This document shows positions 44,025 to 52,690 of a stretch of DNA of 64,000 bases, piece by piece (the first letter of the stretch is position 1; every line of letters begins with the position of its first letter). Origin of the DNA: Pseudomonas campi (GTDB taxonomy: Bacteria; Pseudomonadota; Gammaproteobacteria; Pseudomonadales; Pseudomonadaceae); assembly GCF_013200955.2 (NCBI RefSeq), contig NZ_CP053697.2:4278001-4342000 (forward strand), in the 5' to 3' direction. A program made the translations under genes and the position numbers. Below the pieces are notes generated by a model, which saw nothing but the letters and a program-made list of their open reading frames with translations, was not told the DNA's origin and ran no database searches.

Positions 44025-45610
44025 AGATCAACCTGCCGGTCAGCCAGCGTGCGGTGGACGTACCCGCCCACGCCAACATCCTCTCCACCACCGACCTCAA
44101 GGGCGCGGTCAGCTACGTCAACCCGGACTTCATCGCCATCAGCGGCTTCAACGAGGCGGAACTGCTCGGCCGCAACCACAACATTGTGCGTCACCCGGAC
44201 ATGCCGCCGGCGGCCTTCGCCCATCTCTGGCAGACCCTGAAAAGCGGCCGGCCGTGGATGGGCCTGGTGAAGAATCGCTGCAAGAACGGCGACCATTACT
44301 GGGTCAGCGCCTATGCCACGCCGGTGCTGCGCAATGGCCAGGTGGTGGAATACCAGTCGGTGCGCACCCGCGCCGAGCCGGAGCTGGTGGCCCGCGCCGA
44401 ACAGCTCTACGCCGAGTTGCGCAGCGGACGTACGCCACGCCAGTTGCGTCCACCGCGGCTGGCCCTGGCCGCGCGCCTGAGCCTGCTGACAGCCGCTCCG
44501 CTGCTGGCAATGGCGGCAGCGCTCGGCGTGAGCGGAGCCCTGCCACTGCTGCCGGCCGTGGCCGCTGGCCTGGGCTTGTCGGCCCTGCTGGGCAGCCTGC
44601 TGCACCTGGGCCTGCGCCCGCTGCGGGCACTGACCGAACAGGCCCGGCGCATCGCCGACAACCCGCTGAGCCAATGGGTGTACACCGCGCGCAACGACGA
44701 GTTCGGCCAGCTGGCCTTTGCCCTGCGCAGCCTGCAGGCCGAGTCCGGCGCGGTGGTCGGGCGCATCGCCGACTCGGCGCGCCAGCTCAGCCAGGAAGCC
44801 AGCGAACTGGCCGCGGCGGTGGACAGCAGCAGCCAGGCCAGCCTGCGGCAACAGGGCGAGACCGCTCAGGTGGCCAGCGCCATCGGCCAGATGGCGGCCA
44901 GCGTGCAGGAAGTGGCGCGGCATGCCCAGCTCAGTGCCAGCGCCGCCAGCGCGGCGGACATGGAGACCAGCAACGGCCTGCAACTGGTCGAGCAGACCCG
45001 CCAGCTGATCGCCAGCCTGGCCGGCGAGGTGCAGCAGAGCAGCCTGGTGATCCACCAGCTGGAACTGCACGGGCAGAAGATCAACCAGGTGCTGGAAGTG
45101 ATCCAGGGCATTGCCGAGCAGACCAACCTGCTGGCGCTCAACGCCGCCATCGAGGCGGCCCGCGCCGGTGAGGCCGGGCGTGGCTTCGCCGTGGTCGCCG
45201 ATGAAGTGCGCGGCCTGGCTTCGCGCACCCAGCAGTCCACCGCCGAGATCAACGCCATCATCGCCACCCTGCAGCAGGGCACCGCCCAGGCGGTGGCGGC
45301 CATGCAGCGCAGCCAGCAGCAGGCCGGCGCCAGCGTCGAGCAGGCGCTGCAAGCCAGCCAGGCGCTCGACGGGATCACCCAGCGGGTCGGCCAGATCAGC
45401 GACATGAGCATCCAGATCGCCGCCGCCGTGGAGCAGCAGAGTGCAGTGGGCGACGATATCCAGCGCAACCTCTACGGCATCCGCCAGGCCAACGAAAGCA
45501 CCGTGGTGGCCAGCGACCAGAGCCGCAGCAGCGCAGAGCATGTGGCCGGCCTGGCCGAGCGTCTGCAGTTGCTGGTGGAGCAGTTCTGGGGGCGCCAATC
45601 GCCGCGTTGA
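44021..45610 (+). CDS. PAS-containing methyl-accepting chemotaxis protein (Aer-like)
   Basis: The 529-residue protein begins with a PAS domain (about 15-125, GAVSYVNPDFIAISGFNEAE), followed by a hydrophobic segment (150-195), a HAMP-like stretch (ITDNPLS-like region ARRIADNPLSQWVYTARNDE) and the MCP signalling domain. The hairpin tip EQTNLLALNAAIEAARAGEA is fully conserved. The N-terminal PAS without a periplasmic domain resembles the energy-taxis receptor Aer. Translational coupling to the globin-type c-di-GMP enzyme suggests a shared oxygen or redox signal. Confidence 0.93.
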   Translation: MKINLPVSQRAVDVPAHANILSTTDLKGAVSYVNPDFIAISGFNEAELLGRNHNIVRHPDMPPAAFAHLWQTLKSGRPWMGLVKNRCKNGDHYWVSAYATPVLRNGQVVEYQSVRTRAEPELVARAEQLYAELRSGRTPRQLRPPRLALAARLSLLTAAPLLAMAAALGVSGALPLLPAVAAGLGLSALLGSLLHLGLRPLRALTEQARRIADNPLSQWVYTARNDEFGQLAFALRSLQAESGAVVGRIADSARQLSQEASELAAAVDSSSQASLRQQGETAQVASAIGQMAASVQEVARHAQLSASAASAADMETSNGLQLVEQTRQLIASLAGEVQQSSLVIHQLELHGQKINQVLEVIQGIAEQTNLLALNAAIEAARAGEAGRGFAVVADEVRGLASRTQQSTAEINAIIATLQQGTAQAVAAMQRSQQQAGASVEQALQASQALDGITQRVGQISDMSIQIAAAVEQQSAVGDDIQRNLYGIRQANESTVVASDQSRSSAEHVAGLAERLQLLVEQFWGRQSPR

Positions 45611-45734
45611 GGGCGCGCGCACTGGCGCCGATGGACAACAGCAACTACAGCTAGATCAAGGGAGGCGGCGCACGGCGCAAGCCCGACGACAAGCCACCCC
45701 CGCCCATCGAGCGAGCCCCACTGGAGGCTGCGCC

Positions 45735-47444
45735 ATGCTGACCTTGCTCAATTTGCTGTCTGCCATCGCCCTGCTGGTGTGGGGCACCCATATCGTGCGT
45801 ACCGGCATCCTGCGGGTGTATGGCTCGCAGTTGCGGCGCATCCTCAGCCACAGCGTGGCCAAGCGGCCGCAGGCGTTTGCCGCCGGCATCGGCGTCACCG
45901 CGCTGGTGCAGAGCAGCAACGCCACCGCCATGCTGGTCACCTCCTTCGTCGCCCAGGGCCTGATGGGACTGGCCCCGGCGCTGGCGATCATGCTCGGCGC
46001 GGATGTCGGCACCGCGCTGATGGCGCGGGTGCTGACCCTCGACCTGTCCTGGCTGTCGCCGCTGCTGATCTTCGCCGGGGTGGTGCTGTTTCTCTCGCGC
46101 AAGCAGCGCCGTGCCGGCCAGGTCGGGCGGGTGGCCATCGGCCTCGGCCTGCTGCTGCTCGCCCTCGACCTGATCGTCGAGGCCGCCAGGCCGATTGCCG
46201 AATCCAACAGCCTGGAAGCGCTGTTCGCCTCACTGACCGGTGACCTGCTGCTGGATGCCCTGGTCGGCGCGCTGTTCGCCCTGCTCACCTATTCCAGCCT
46301 GGCCGCCGTGCTGCTCACCGCGACCCTGGCCAGCAGCGGCATGATCAGCCTGCCGGTGGCCATCGGCCTGGTGATCGGCGCCAATATCGGCAGCGGCGTG
46401 CTGGCCCTGCTCAACAGCAGCATGCAGTCGGCGGCCGGGCGCCGCGTGGCGATCGGCAGCCTGCTGTACAAGCTGCTCGGCCTGCTGCTGGTGCTGCCGC
46501 TGGTGACCCCGCTGGTGAACTGGATGGATGGCCTTGAGCTGTCGGCGGCGAGCCTGGTGATCGGCTTCCACCTGCTCTACAACAGCCTGCGCTGCCTGCT
46601 GATGCTGCCCACGGTGAACCTGATGGCGCGCCTGTGCACCCTGCTGCTGCCGGAGCGCAAGAGTGCGGAAGGCGTGGCCGAGCCGCGCCACCTCGACCGC
46701 AGCGCTCTCGACACGCCAAGCCTGGCGCTGGCCAACGCGGTGCGCGAGACCCTGCGCATCGGCGACCTGATCGAGCAGATGCTCGGCCACCTGCAGGAGG
46801 TGCTGCGCGAGGGCTCCTCGGAAGCCGGACGCCAGCTGCGGCGCCTGGATGACGATGTCGACGCGCTGTACAGCGCGGTCAAGCTGTACCTGGCGCAGAT
46901 GCCGCGCGAAGACCTGGCCGGCCACGACAGCCGGCGCTGGGCGGAAATCATCGAGCTGGCGGTGAACCTGGAGCACGCCGGCGACCTGATCGAGCAGATG
47001 GCCGGCAAGCTCGACAACCACAAGCGCTCGCGCCACTACAGCTTCTCCGCCAGCGGCCTGGAGGAACTGACCGGCCTGCTCGGCCTGCTGCAGGACAACC
47101 TGCGCCTGGGCCTCAACGTGTTCCTCAATGGCAACCACGCCAACGCCCAGCGCCTGATTGCGGAGAAACGCCGTTTCCGCCAGGAGGAACGCAAGCTGGC
47201 CCACGCCCACGTCGGCCGCCTCAGCCAGCAGGTGGTGCAGAGCATCGAGACCAGCTCGTTGCACCTGGAGCTGATCGCCGACATGAAGCGCCTCAACTCG
47301 CTGTTCTGCAGCAGCGCCTATGCCCTGGTCGAAGCGCTGGAAGGCAGCCAGCCCAGCGCGCAGATGCCACCGCAGGAGACAGCCGCCGCCGCGCCGCTGG
47401 CCGAGCCCGCCGAGGTCGAACCCGGGCCGCCGACCCAGCACTGA
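45735..47444 (+). CDS. Na/Pi cotransporter family protein
   Basis: The 569-residue protein starts with MLTLLNLLSAIALLVWGTHI. It has the repeated half-motif VQSSNATAMLVTSFVAQGLM in the first half; the second half reads TYSSLAAVLLTATLA, so the Gln of the QSS motif is replaced by Thr there. The C-terminal 230 residues are helical and PhoU-like (NLEHAGDLIEQMAGKLDNHK). The predicted role is sodium-coupled phosphate movement across the inner membrane. ATG 45735 is preceded by GGAGG. Confidence 0.9.
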   Translation: MLTLLNLLSAIALLVWGTHIVRTGILRVYGSQLRRILSHSVAKRPQAFAAGIGVTALVQSSNATAMLVTSFVAQGLMGLAPALAIMLGADVGTALMARVLTLDLSWLSPLLIFAGVVLFLSRKQRRAGQVGRVAIGLGLLLLALDLIVEAARPIAESNSLEALFASLTGDLLLDALVGALFALLTYSSLAAVLLTATLASSGMISLPVAIGLVIGANIGSGVLALLNSSMQSAAGRRVAIGSLLYKLLGLLLVLPLVTPLVNWMDGLELSAASLVIGFHLLYNSLRCLLMLPTVNLMARLCTLLLPERKSAEGVAEPRHLDRSALDTPSLALANAVRETLRIGDLIEQMLGHLQEVLREGSSEAGRQLRRLDDDVDALYSAVKLYLAQMPREDLAGHDSRRWAEIIELAVNLEHAGDLIEQMAGKLDNHKRSRHYSFSASGLEELTGLLGLLQDNLRLGLNVFLNGNHANAQRLIAEKRRFRQEERKLAHAHVGRLSQQVVQSIETSSLHLELIADMKRLNSLFCSSAYALVEALEGSQPSAQMPPQETAAAAPLAEPAEVEPGPPTQH

Positions 47445-47500
47445 GCGTACGTTCGGGTGGATTTGTTGCACACCACAACGGCGTGCAGGGCCGCCACGGA

Positions 47501-47557
47501 GCGCTTTGCTCCCTCTCCTGTTCACGGGAGACGACTGCATGGATGCAGTCGTCTCCC
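47501..47557. repeat. Perfect palindrome within a REP-like element
   Basis: gggagacgactgcat (47526-47540) and atgcagtcgtctccc (47543-47557) form a perfect 15-bp stem with a 2-base loop. The left part gcgctttgctccctctcctg matches, with changes, the complement of 48892-48922, so this is a diverged member of the ctctccc/gggagag family. The 203 bp between genes otherwise show no gene. Confidence 0.75.
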
Positions 47558-47647
47558 AAGAGGCAGGCGCTAAGCGCTCAAACGCACTGACGAGTCCGAA
47601 CCGGCATGCGATGATGCGCGCCCCGCAACACCTCGCCGCCGACGCCC

Positions 47648-48655
47648 ATGCCACACTGGAAACCCCACTTCCTGCGCCTGCTCGCCCTGCTGCAGCGCTA
47701 TCCCGGCCTGATTGCCGCCTTCGGCTTCTGCTCCGGGGTGGCCAGCTTCATCCTGGTCGATCGCCAGGAGGGCGTGGGCCGGGTGATCGCCGTGCTGATG
47801 CTGCTGAGCTGGGCCTGGCTGCTGCTCGAAGGCCTGCTCACGCGCAGCGCGGCGCGCTGGCTGGGGCTGGAAATTCCGCCCACGCTGCTGCGCTATCTGA
47901 CCCAACTGATCCACCAGGAAAGCCTGTTCTTTGTCCTGCCGTTCTTCTTCATTACCACCGCCTGGAACAGCGGCCAGCTGGTGTTCACCAGCCTGCTCGG
48001 CGCCGCCGCCCTGCTCGCCATCATCGATCCGCTGTACTACAAGTGGCTGGCCGCGCGGCGCTGGCTGTACCTGAGCTACCACACCCTGACCCTGTTCGCC
48101 GTGCTGCTCACCGCGCTGCCGCTGCTGCTGCAGCAGACCACCGCCGAGAGCTACCGCCTGGCCCTCGGTATTGCCCTGCTGCTGGCCGTACCGAGCCTGG
48201 CCAGCGCGCTGCTGCTGCACGACTGGCGGCGCTGGCTGGCGATGTTCGGCCTGCTGGCGGCGCTGGGCGTCGGCGGTTGGTGGGCGCGGCCGTGGATTCC
48301 GCCGGCCACCCTGTGGCTGACCGACGTGGCGGTGAGTGCCGAGCTGCACCAGCGCACTCCCGGCCGCAGCCTGCAGCAGGTCAGCGTGCAGCAGCTGCGC
48401 AGCGAGGGCCTGTATGCCTACACCGCGATCAGCGCGCCGCGCGGGCTGAACGAACGCATCTACCATGTCTGGCGCCATGCCGGCGTGGAGGTCGACCGCA
48501 TCGCCCTGGATATCAACGGCGGGCGCAAGGGCGGCTACCGGGCGTGGACGCACAAGCGCAACTTCCCCGAAACGGTGGTCGGCAACTGGCAGGTGCACGT
48601 GGTGACCGAGACCGGCCAGCAGATCGGCGTGCTGCGCTTCAAGGTGGTCGAGTAG
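47648..48655 (+). CDS. DUF5924 family membrane protein
   Basis: The 335-residue protein has about seven hydrophobic segments in the first 230 residues (YPGLIAAFGFCSGVASFILV first). The C-terminal soluble part (about 250-335) has ERIYHVWRHAGVEVDRIALD and NFPETVVGNWQVHVVTETG, a DUF2914-like domain. Similar two-part proteins are common in pseudomonads; function is unknown. Confidence 0.82.
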   Translation: MPHWKPHFLRLLALLQRYPGLIAAFGFCSGVASFILVDRQEGVGRVIAVLMLLSWAWLLLEGLLTRSAARWLGLEIPPTLLRYLTQLIHQESLFFVLPFFFITTAWNSGQLVFTSLLGAAALLAIIDPLYYKWLAARRWLYLSYHTLTLFAVLLTALPLLLQQTTAESYRLALGIALLLAVPSLASALLLHDWRRWLAMFGLLAALGVGGWWARPWIPPATLWLTDVAVSAELHQRTPGRSLQQVSVQQLRSEGLYAYTAISAPRGLNERIYHVWRHAGVEVDRIALDINGGRKGGYRAWTHKRNFPETVVGNWQVHVVTETGQQIGVLRFKVVE

Positions 48656-48688
48656 GCCCAGGGCTTGAACTGGGCTATGGGCTACGCA

Positions 48689-48712
48689 CTGTGGGAGCGC
48701 AGTTATCCGCGC
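48689..48712. repeat. Single REP-like sequence
   Basis: ctgtgggagcgcagttatcc followed by gcgc resembles the half-element of 18490-18510 and the common pseudomonad TGGGAGCG REP. It is in the 290-bp gap between the DUF5924 gene and the first MCP gene. Confidence 0.5.
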
Positions 48713-48805
48713 CCAGGCCAAGCCCCGCCCAGGCAGTAATGCCGTTCACTTAAGAAAAATGCAGTGGCCATGCACGGGGTAAGGACCTTCAGGCAACACG
48801 GACAG

Positions 48806-48922
48806 TCCCCTCTCCCACTTGTGGGAGAGGGTTAGGGAGAGGGGCGCACTTGACCACTACAAGTAGCCTGCTCAACCCTCTCCCCCGGCCCCTCTCCCGT
48901 GAACGGGAGAGGGGAGCAAAGC
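48806..48922. repeat. ctctccc/gggagag palindrome pair
   Basis: Two hairpins, cccctctcccacttgtggga (continuing gaggg) at 48807-48831 and ctctcccgtgaacgggagag at 48892-48911, stand in tandem downstream of the first MCP gene's stop. They form strong hairpins and may terminate or protect convergent transcripts. Confidence 0.7.
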
Positions 48923-48945
48923 ACTTATTACCGCCCAGGCAGCGG

Positions 48946-50562
48946 CTACAGACGGAAGCGCTGCACCATGCCGTTCAGATCACTGGCCAGGCGTGCCAGC
49001 TGATCGCTGGCCACCGAGGTTTCGTGGGCGCCGGTGGCGTTCTGCGAGGCGATATCGCGGATCGCCACCAGGTTGCGATCCACCTCACGGGCCACCTGGG
49101 CCTGCTCCTCGGCGGCACTGGCGATCACCAGGTTCATCTCGTTGATCTGGCTGATGCGCGCGGAAATCACCTCCAGGGCGCTGTCCGCCTCGCTGGCCAT
49201 CTCGCTGCTGCGGCTGGCGTATTCGCTGCTCTGGCCCATGGCATCCACCGACTCGCGGCTGGCGCTCTGGATCGCGCTGATCATCCGCTCGATTTCCTGG
49301 GTCGAGGTCTGCGTGCGCTGGGCCAGGGCCCTTACTTCGTCGGCGACCACGGCAAAACCGCGGCCCTGATCACCGGCCCGCGCCGCCTCGATGGCGGCAT
49401 TCAGCGCGAGCAGGTTGGTCTGTTCGGCGATGGTGCGGATCACTTCCAGCACCCGACCGATGGCGATGGCTTCTTCGGCCAGGGTGGCGATGGTGCTGGA
49501 GGTGTGCTGCAGGCGCTGGCTGAGCTGCTCGATGGTGCTGCGCGTGGTGCTGACCTGCTGGCGTCCGCTCAACGCGGTCTGCTCAGCATCGCGCGAGGAA
49601 TCGGAGGTGTGGTTGGCGTTGCGCGCCACCTCGTCGACCGCCGCCGACATCTCGGTCACCGCGGTGGCGGCCATCTCGATTTCATCGTTCTGCCGGGTGA
49701 TGCCGCGGGACGATTCCTCGGTCACCGCATGCAACTGCTCGGCGGCCGAGGCCAGCTGCACCGCCGCGCCCTGGATGCCTTGCAGGGTCTCGCGCAGGGT
49801 CTCCTGCATGAGCTTGAAGGACTCTTGCACATCGCTGATCTCGTCATGCCCGCTGACCTTCACCGGCAAGGTCAGGTCGCCGCCGGCATTGCGCGCCACT
49901 ACTTCGCGCAGCTCGGTGAGGCGCAGGTTGATGCCACGGCTCATCATCCAGGCCTGCAGGCCACCGCCGAGCAGGATCACCAGCAGCAGCACGCTGATCA
50001 GGGTGAAGTTGCTTTCGTAGAGAGCCAGGCCGTCGTTGTACTTACGCTCGGACTCGTGCAGCTGCACTTCGATCAGCTTGGAAAACTGCTCGGAGAGCGG
50101 GTCGATGCGCGGGTACAGCTCCTTGGCGGTATAACTCGCCAGGGCCTCGGCATCGCTGTCGCGCAGGATCGTCTTGAGTCGTTGCAGCGGATCACGCGCG
50201 GCCTGCATCAGCGGCTCGATCTGGGCGATCAGCTGCTCTTCCTCGGCGATCAGTTGGGTCTGTTTGTAGGCCTGCCAGATCGTGCCGATCTTGCCTTCGG
50301 CCTCCTCCACCTGGCGCAGCGCCTCGGCAGGCGTGATCCCACCATTGCGCGCCTTGTGGCTGGCATCGACGATATTCACCGCGTAGAGGTCGGCGATCAC
50401 CTTGAGGTCGCGTAGCGGCACCACGCGGTCCAGGTAAACGCTGTTGAGGTCGGCCAGGACGCCGCGCAGGCCATGCAGGCCGCTGACACCTATAGCCAGG
50501 CTGCCCGCCATCATCAGGACGATGAGGACGAACAACCTTGTCCGAATAGTCCAATTTTTCAT
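48946..50562 (-). CDS. Methyl-accepting chemotaxis protein (four-helix-bundle sensor)
   Basis: The 538-residue transducer has an N-terminal membrane helix (10-30), a helical periplasmic sensor of about 150 residues of the 4HB type, a second membrane helix (about 188-206), HAMP and an MCP signalling domain with the tip EQTNLLALNAAIEAARAGDQ. From the HAMP end onward it is nearly identical to the MCP at 50997, while the sensors differ. This points to duplication or gene conversion of the signalling part. Confidence 0.93.
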   Translation of the reverse strand: MKNWTIRTRLFVLIVLMMAGSLAIGVSGLHGLRGVLADLNSVYLDRVVPLRDLKVIADLYAVNIVDASHKARNGGITPAEALRQVEEAEGKIGTIWQAYKQTQLIAEEEQLIAQIEPLMQAARDPLQRLKTILRDSDAEALASYTAKELYPRIDPLSEQFSKLIEVQLHESERKYNDGLALYESNFTLISVLLLVILLGGGLQAWMMSRGINLRLTELREVVARNAGGDLTLPVKVSGHDEISDVQESFKLMQETLRETLQGIQGAAVQLASAAEQLHAVTEESSRGITRQNDEIEMAATAVTEMSAAVDEVARNANHTSDSSRDAEQTALSGRQQVSTTRSTIEQLSQRLQHTSSTIATLAEEAIAIGRVLEVIRTIAEQTNLLALNAAIEAARAGDQGRGFAVVADEVRALAQRTQTSTQEIERMISAIQSASRESVDAMGQSSEYASRSSEMASEADSALEVISARISQINEMNLVIASAAEEQAQVAREVDRNLVAIRDIASQNATGAHETSVASDQLARLASDLNGMVQRFRL

Positions 50563-50667
50563 GGTCGGTCACCCGCAATCACAACAGGCTCATACCTAGA
50601 TAAACCATAGTCGTAAATTGCCAGCAGTGCCCGGCCGCCACGGGCTGCAGGCGGCCGGGAGCGACCC

Positions 50668-50793
50668 TCAGGCGTCCAGCGCGGCGGCCGGGCCGAAGAA
50701 CTTGTAGCGGCTCTGCTGCGCCGGCACGCGCAGGTCGCGCTTGAGCTGGGCCATAAACGGCTTGGGCCCGAGAAAGTAGGCATCCACATCACG
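50668..50793 (-). pseudogene. C-terminal remnant of a flavohemoprotein-like gene
   Basis: Read on the minus strand, the 41 codons before a TGA at 50668-50670 give DVDAYFLGPKPFMAQLKRDL and then RYKFFGPAAALDA. This matches the end of flavohemoglobins (Hmp/Fhp), where CGPxPFM binds NAD and the chain ends with 'EVFGP'. Nothing of the globin or FAD domains is left upstream; the match stops abruptly at about 50793, right where a regulator fragment on the other strand begins. Confidence 0.75.
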
Positions 50794-50794
50794 C

Positions 50795-50854
50795 GAGCTG
50801 GGCCTGGACCGCGCCAACCTGCACCGGCTGGCCACGCGTCTGGGGCTGAAGTAG
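50795..50854 (+). pseudogene. C-terminal remnant of a NorR/FhpR-type sigma-54 regulator
   Basis: The plus strand codes ELGLDRANLHRLATRLGLK and a TAG stop at 50852-50854. This is the Fis-type helix-turn-helix end of NorR-like activators (LGLDRxNxHRLxxRLGLK). No ATPase domain precedes it. In pseudomonads the regulator and the flavohemoprotein gene are divergent, so both remnants are what an internal deletion of that locus would leave. Confidence 0.75.
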
Positions 50855-50863
50855 GGAACGCGC

Positions 50864-50921
50864 CCCGGATTGCATCCGGGCTACAGTGACTGGCTTTTCC
50901 GTAGCCCGGATGCAATCCGGG
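50864..50921. repeat. REP doublet, arms in reversed order
   Basis: Arms cccggattgcatccgggcta (50864-50884) and gtagcccggatgcaatccgg (50901-50921) are perfect inverted 21-bp copies with a 16-bp spacer. The orientation is opposite to the doublets at 26645 and 32867. Confidence 0.9.
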
Positions 50922-50996
50922 AAGGCAGCTCGCAAGAGCCAGAGGTGTGTCCAGCTCCATGTCCGCGAACGCCCATTGCGGGCTCGCGGGCCGCTG

Positions 50997-52607
50997 CTAC
51001 AGGCGGAAGCGTTGCACCATGCCGCTGAGGTCGCTGGCCAGGCGCGCCAGCTCGTCGCTGGCCACCGAGGTCTGGTGCGCGCCGGTGGCGTTCTGCGCGG
51101 CGATGTCGCGGATCGCCACCAGGTTGCGGTCCACCTCGCGGGCCACCTGGGCCTGTTCCTCCGCCGCACTGGCGATCACCAGGTTCATCTCGTTGATCTG
51201 ACTGACGCGCTGGGCAATCACTTCCAGGGCGCTGTCCGCCTCGCTGGCCATGTCGCTGCTGCGGCTGGCGTACTCGCTGCTCTGGCCCATGGCATCCACC
51301 GACTCGCGGCTGGCACTCTGGATCGCGCTGATCATCCGCTCGATCTCCTGGGTCGAGGTCTGCGTGCGCTGGGCCAGGGCCCTTACTTCGTCGGCCACCA
51401 CGGCAAAACCACGGCCTTGATCGCCGGCCCGCGCCGCCTCGATGGCGGCATTCAGCGCCAGCAGGTTGGTTTGCTCGGCGATGGTGCGGATCACTTCCAG
51501 CACGCGGCCGATGGCGATGGCCTCTTCGGCCAGGCGGGCGATGGTGCTGGAGGTGAGCTGCAGGCGCTGGCTGAGCTGCTCGATGGTGCTGCGCGTGGTG
51601 CTGACCTTCTGCCGCCCGGCCTCGGCAGTTTCTTCCGCCTCGCGCGAGGAGTCGGAGGTGTGGTTGGCGTTGCGCGCCACCTCGTCGACCGCCGCGGACA
51701 TCTCGGTGACCGCCGTGGCGGCCATCTCGATTTCGTCGTTCTGCCGGGTGATGCCCCTGGACGAGTCTTCGGTGACCGCGTGCAGCTCTTCGGCCGCCGA
51801 GGCCAACTGGGTGGCCGAGTTCTGGATACTCTGCAGGGTCTCGCGCAGGGTGTTCTGCATGCCACCGAGCGAACGCTGCACCTGGGTCACCTCGTCGGCA
51901 CCCTCGGCACTTACCGACTGAGTGAGGTCGCCGCCGGCGATACGCTGCGCCGCCTCGGCCAGCTGCGCCAACGGCTGGGTGATGCTGCGGCTGAGCAGCC
52001 AGGCGGCCAGCATGGTGAACAGCACGCTGGCCGCGAGAATCAGGCTGAAAACCCAGGTGGCGTTGTCGGAATTCTTTTCCGCGCGCGCGCCGGCAGCCGC
52101 CGCGCCACGATTGTTCAGCTCGATCAGCTTGTCCAGGGCCGTGGTCAGTTCGCCGAAGCGGGCCTCCGATTCCTCGGCCGCTGCCGGATCCAGCTGGCCA
52201 CCGCGCACACTGGCAACCACCTTGGCGAGGGCAGCTTCATAGGCCAGGCTCTTGTCGTGATAATCACCGAACAGACGACGATCTTCGTCATCGATGATGG
52301 TGTCCTCATAGTTCTTATCGTAGCCCGCCACCCGCTCGCGAATAGCCTGGGCCTCGGCACTGAGGCGCTGGTCGTTCTGCGGATGGGTGACCAACTCGTA
52401 CTCGGCCAGGCGCAGCAGCTGGCGCTCGGACTTGATCTTGCCCATCAGGTCGAGGCCGAGCATCCACACATCCTTCACCTCCAGCAAATCGCTGCGCAGG
52501 CTGGACATCTGGCTGAGCGCGACGCCACCGGTGACCAGCAGGATCAGGGTGAGCGCACCGAAACCAATCAAGTTGCGCAGACCGACGCTGACCGAACGTA
52601 GGATCAT
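50997..52607 (-). CDS. Methyl-accepting chemotaxis protein (four-helix-bundle sensor)
   Basis: The 536-residue transducer has an N-terminal membrane helix (about 12-33), a helical periplasmic sensor, a second membrane helix near 190-210 (WVFSLILAASVLFTMLAAWL), HAMP (AAQRIAGGDLTQSVSAEG) and a signalling domain that, from LRETLQ onward, is almost the same as in the MCP at 48946. ATG 52607 is preceded by AGGAG. The ligand is unknown. Confidence 0.93.
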   Translation of the reverse strand: MILRSVSVGLRNLIGFGALTLILLVTGGVALSQMSSLRSDLLEVKDVWMLGLDLMGKIKSERQLLRLAEYELVTHPQNDQRLSAEAQAIRERVAGYDKNYEDTIIDDEDRRLFGDYHDKSLAYEAALAKVVASVRGGQLDPAAAEESEARFGELTTALDKLIELNNRGAAAAGARAEKNSDNATWVFSLILAASVLFTMLAAWLLSRSITQPLAQLAEAAQRIAGGDLTQSVSAEGADEVTQVQRSLGGMQNTLRETLQSIQNSATQLASAAEELHAVTEDSSRGITRQNDEIEMAATAVTEMSAAVDEVARNANHTSDSSREAEETAEAGRQKVSTTRSTIEQLSQRLQLTSSTIARLAEEAIAIGRVLEVIRTIAEQTNLLALNAAIEAARAGDQGRGFAVVADEVRALAQRTQTSTQEIERMISAIQSASRESVDAMGQSSEYASRSSDMASEADSALEVIAQRVSQINEMNLVIASAAEEQAQVAREVDRNLVAIRDIAAQNATGAHQTSVASDELARLASDLSGMVQRFRL

Positions 52608-52690
52608 GACCTACTCCTAGGTGAAATAAGGGATGCCCAAGGGTTAGCGTCAGTATTGGTCGAATGTTTAGGCTGAGCGAATACATCTTT

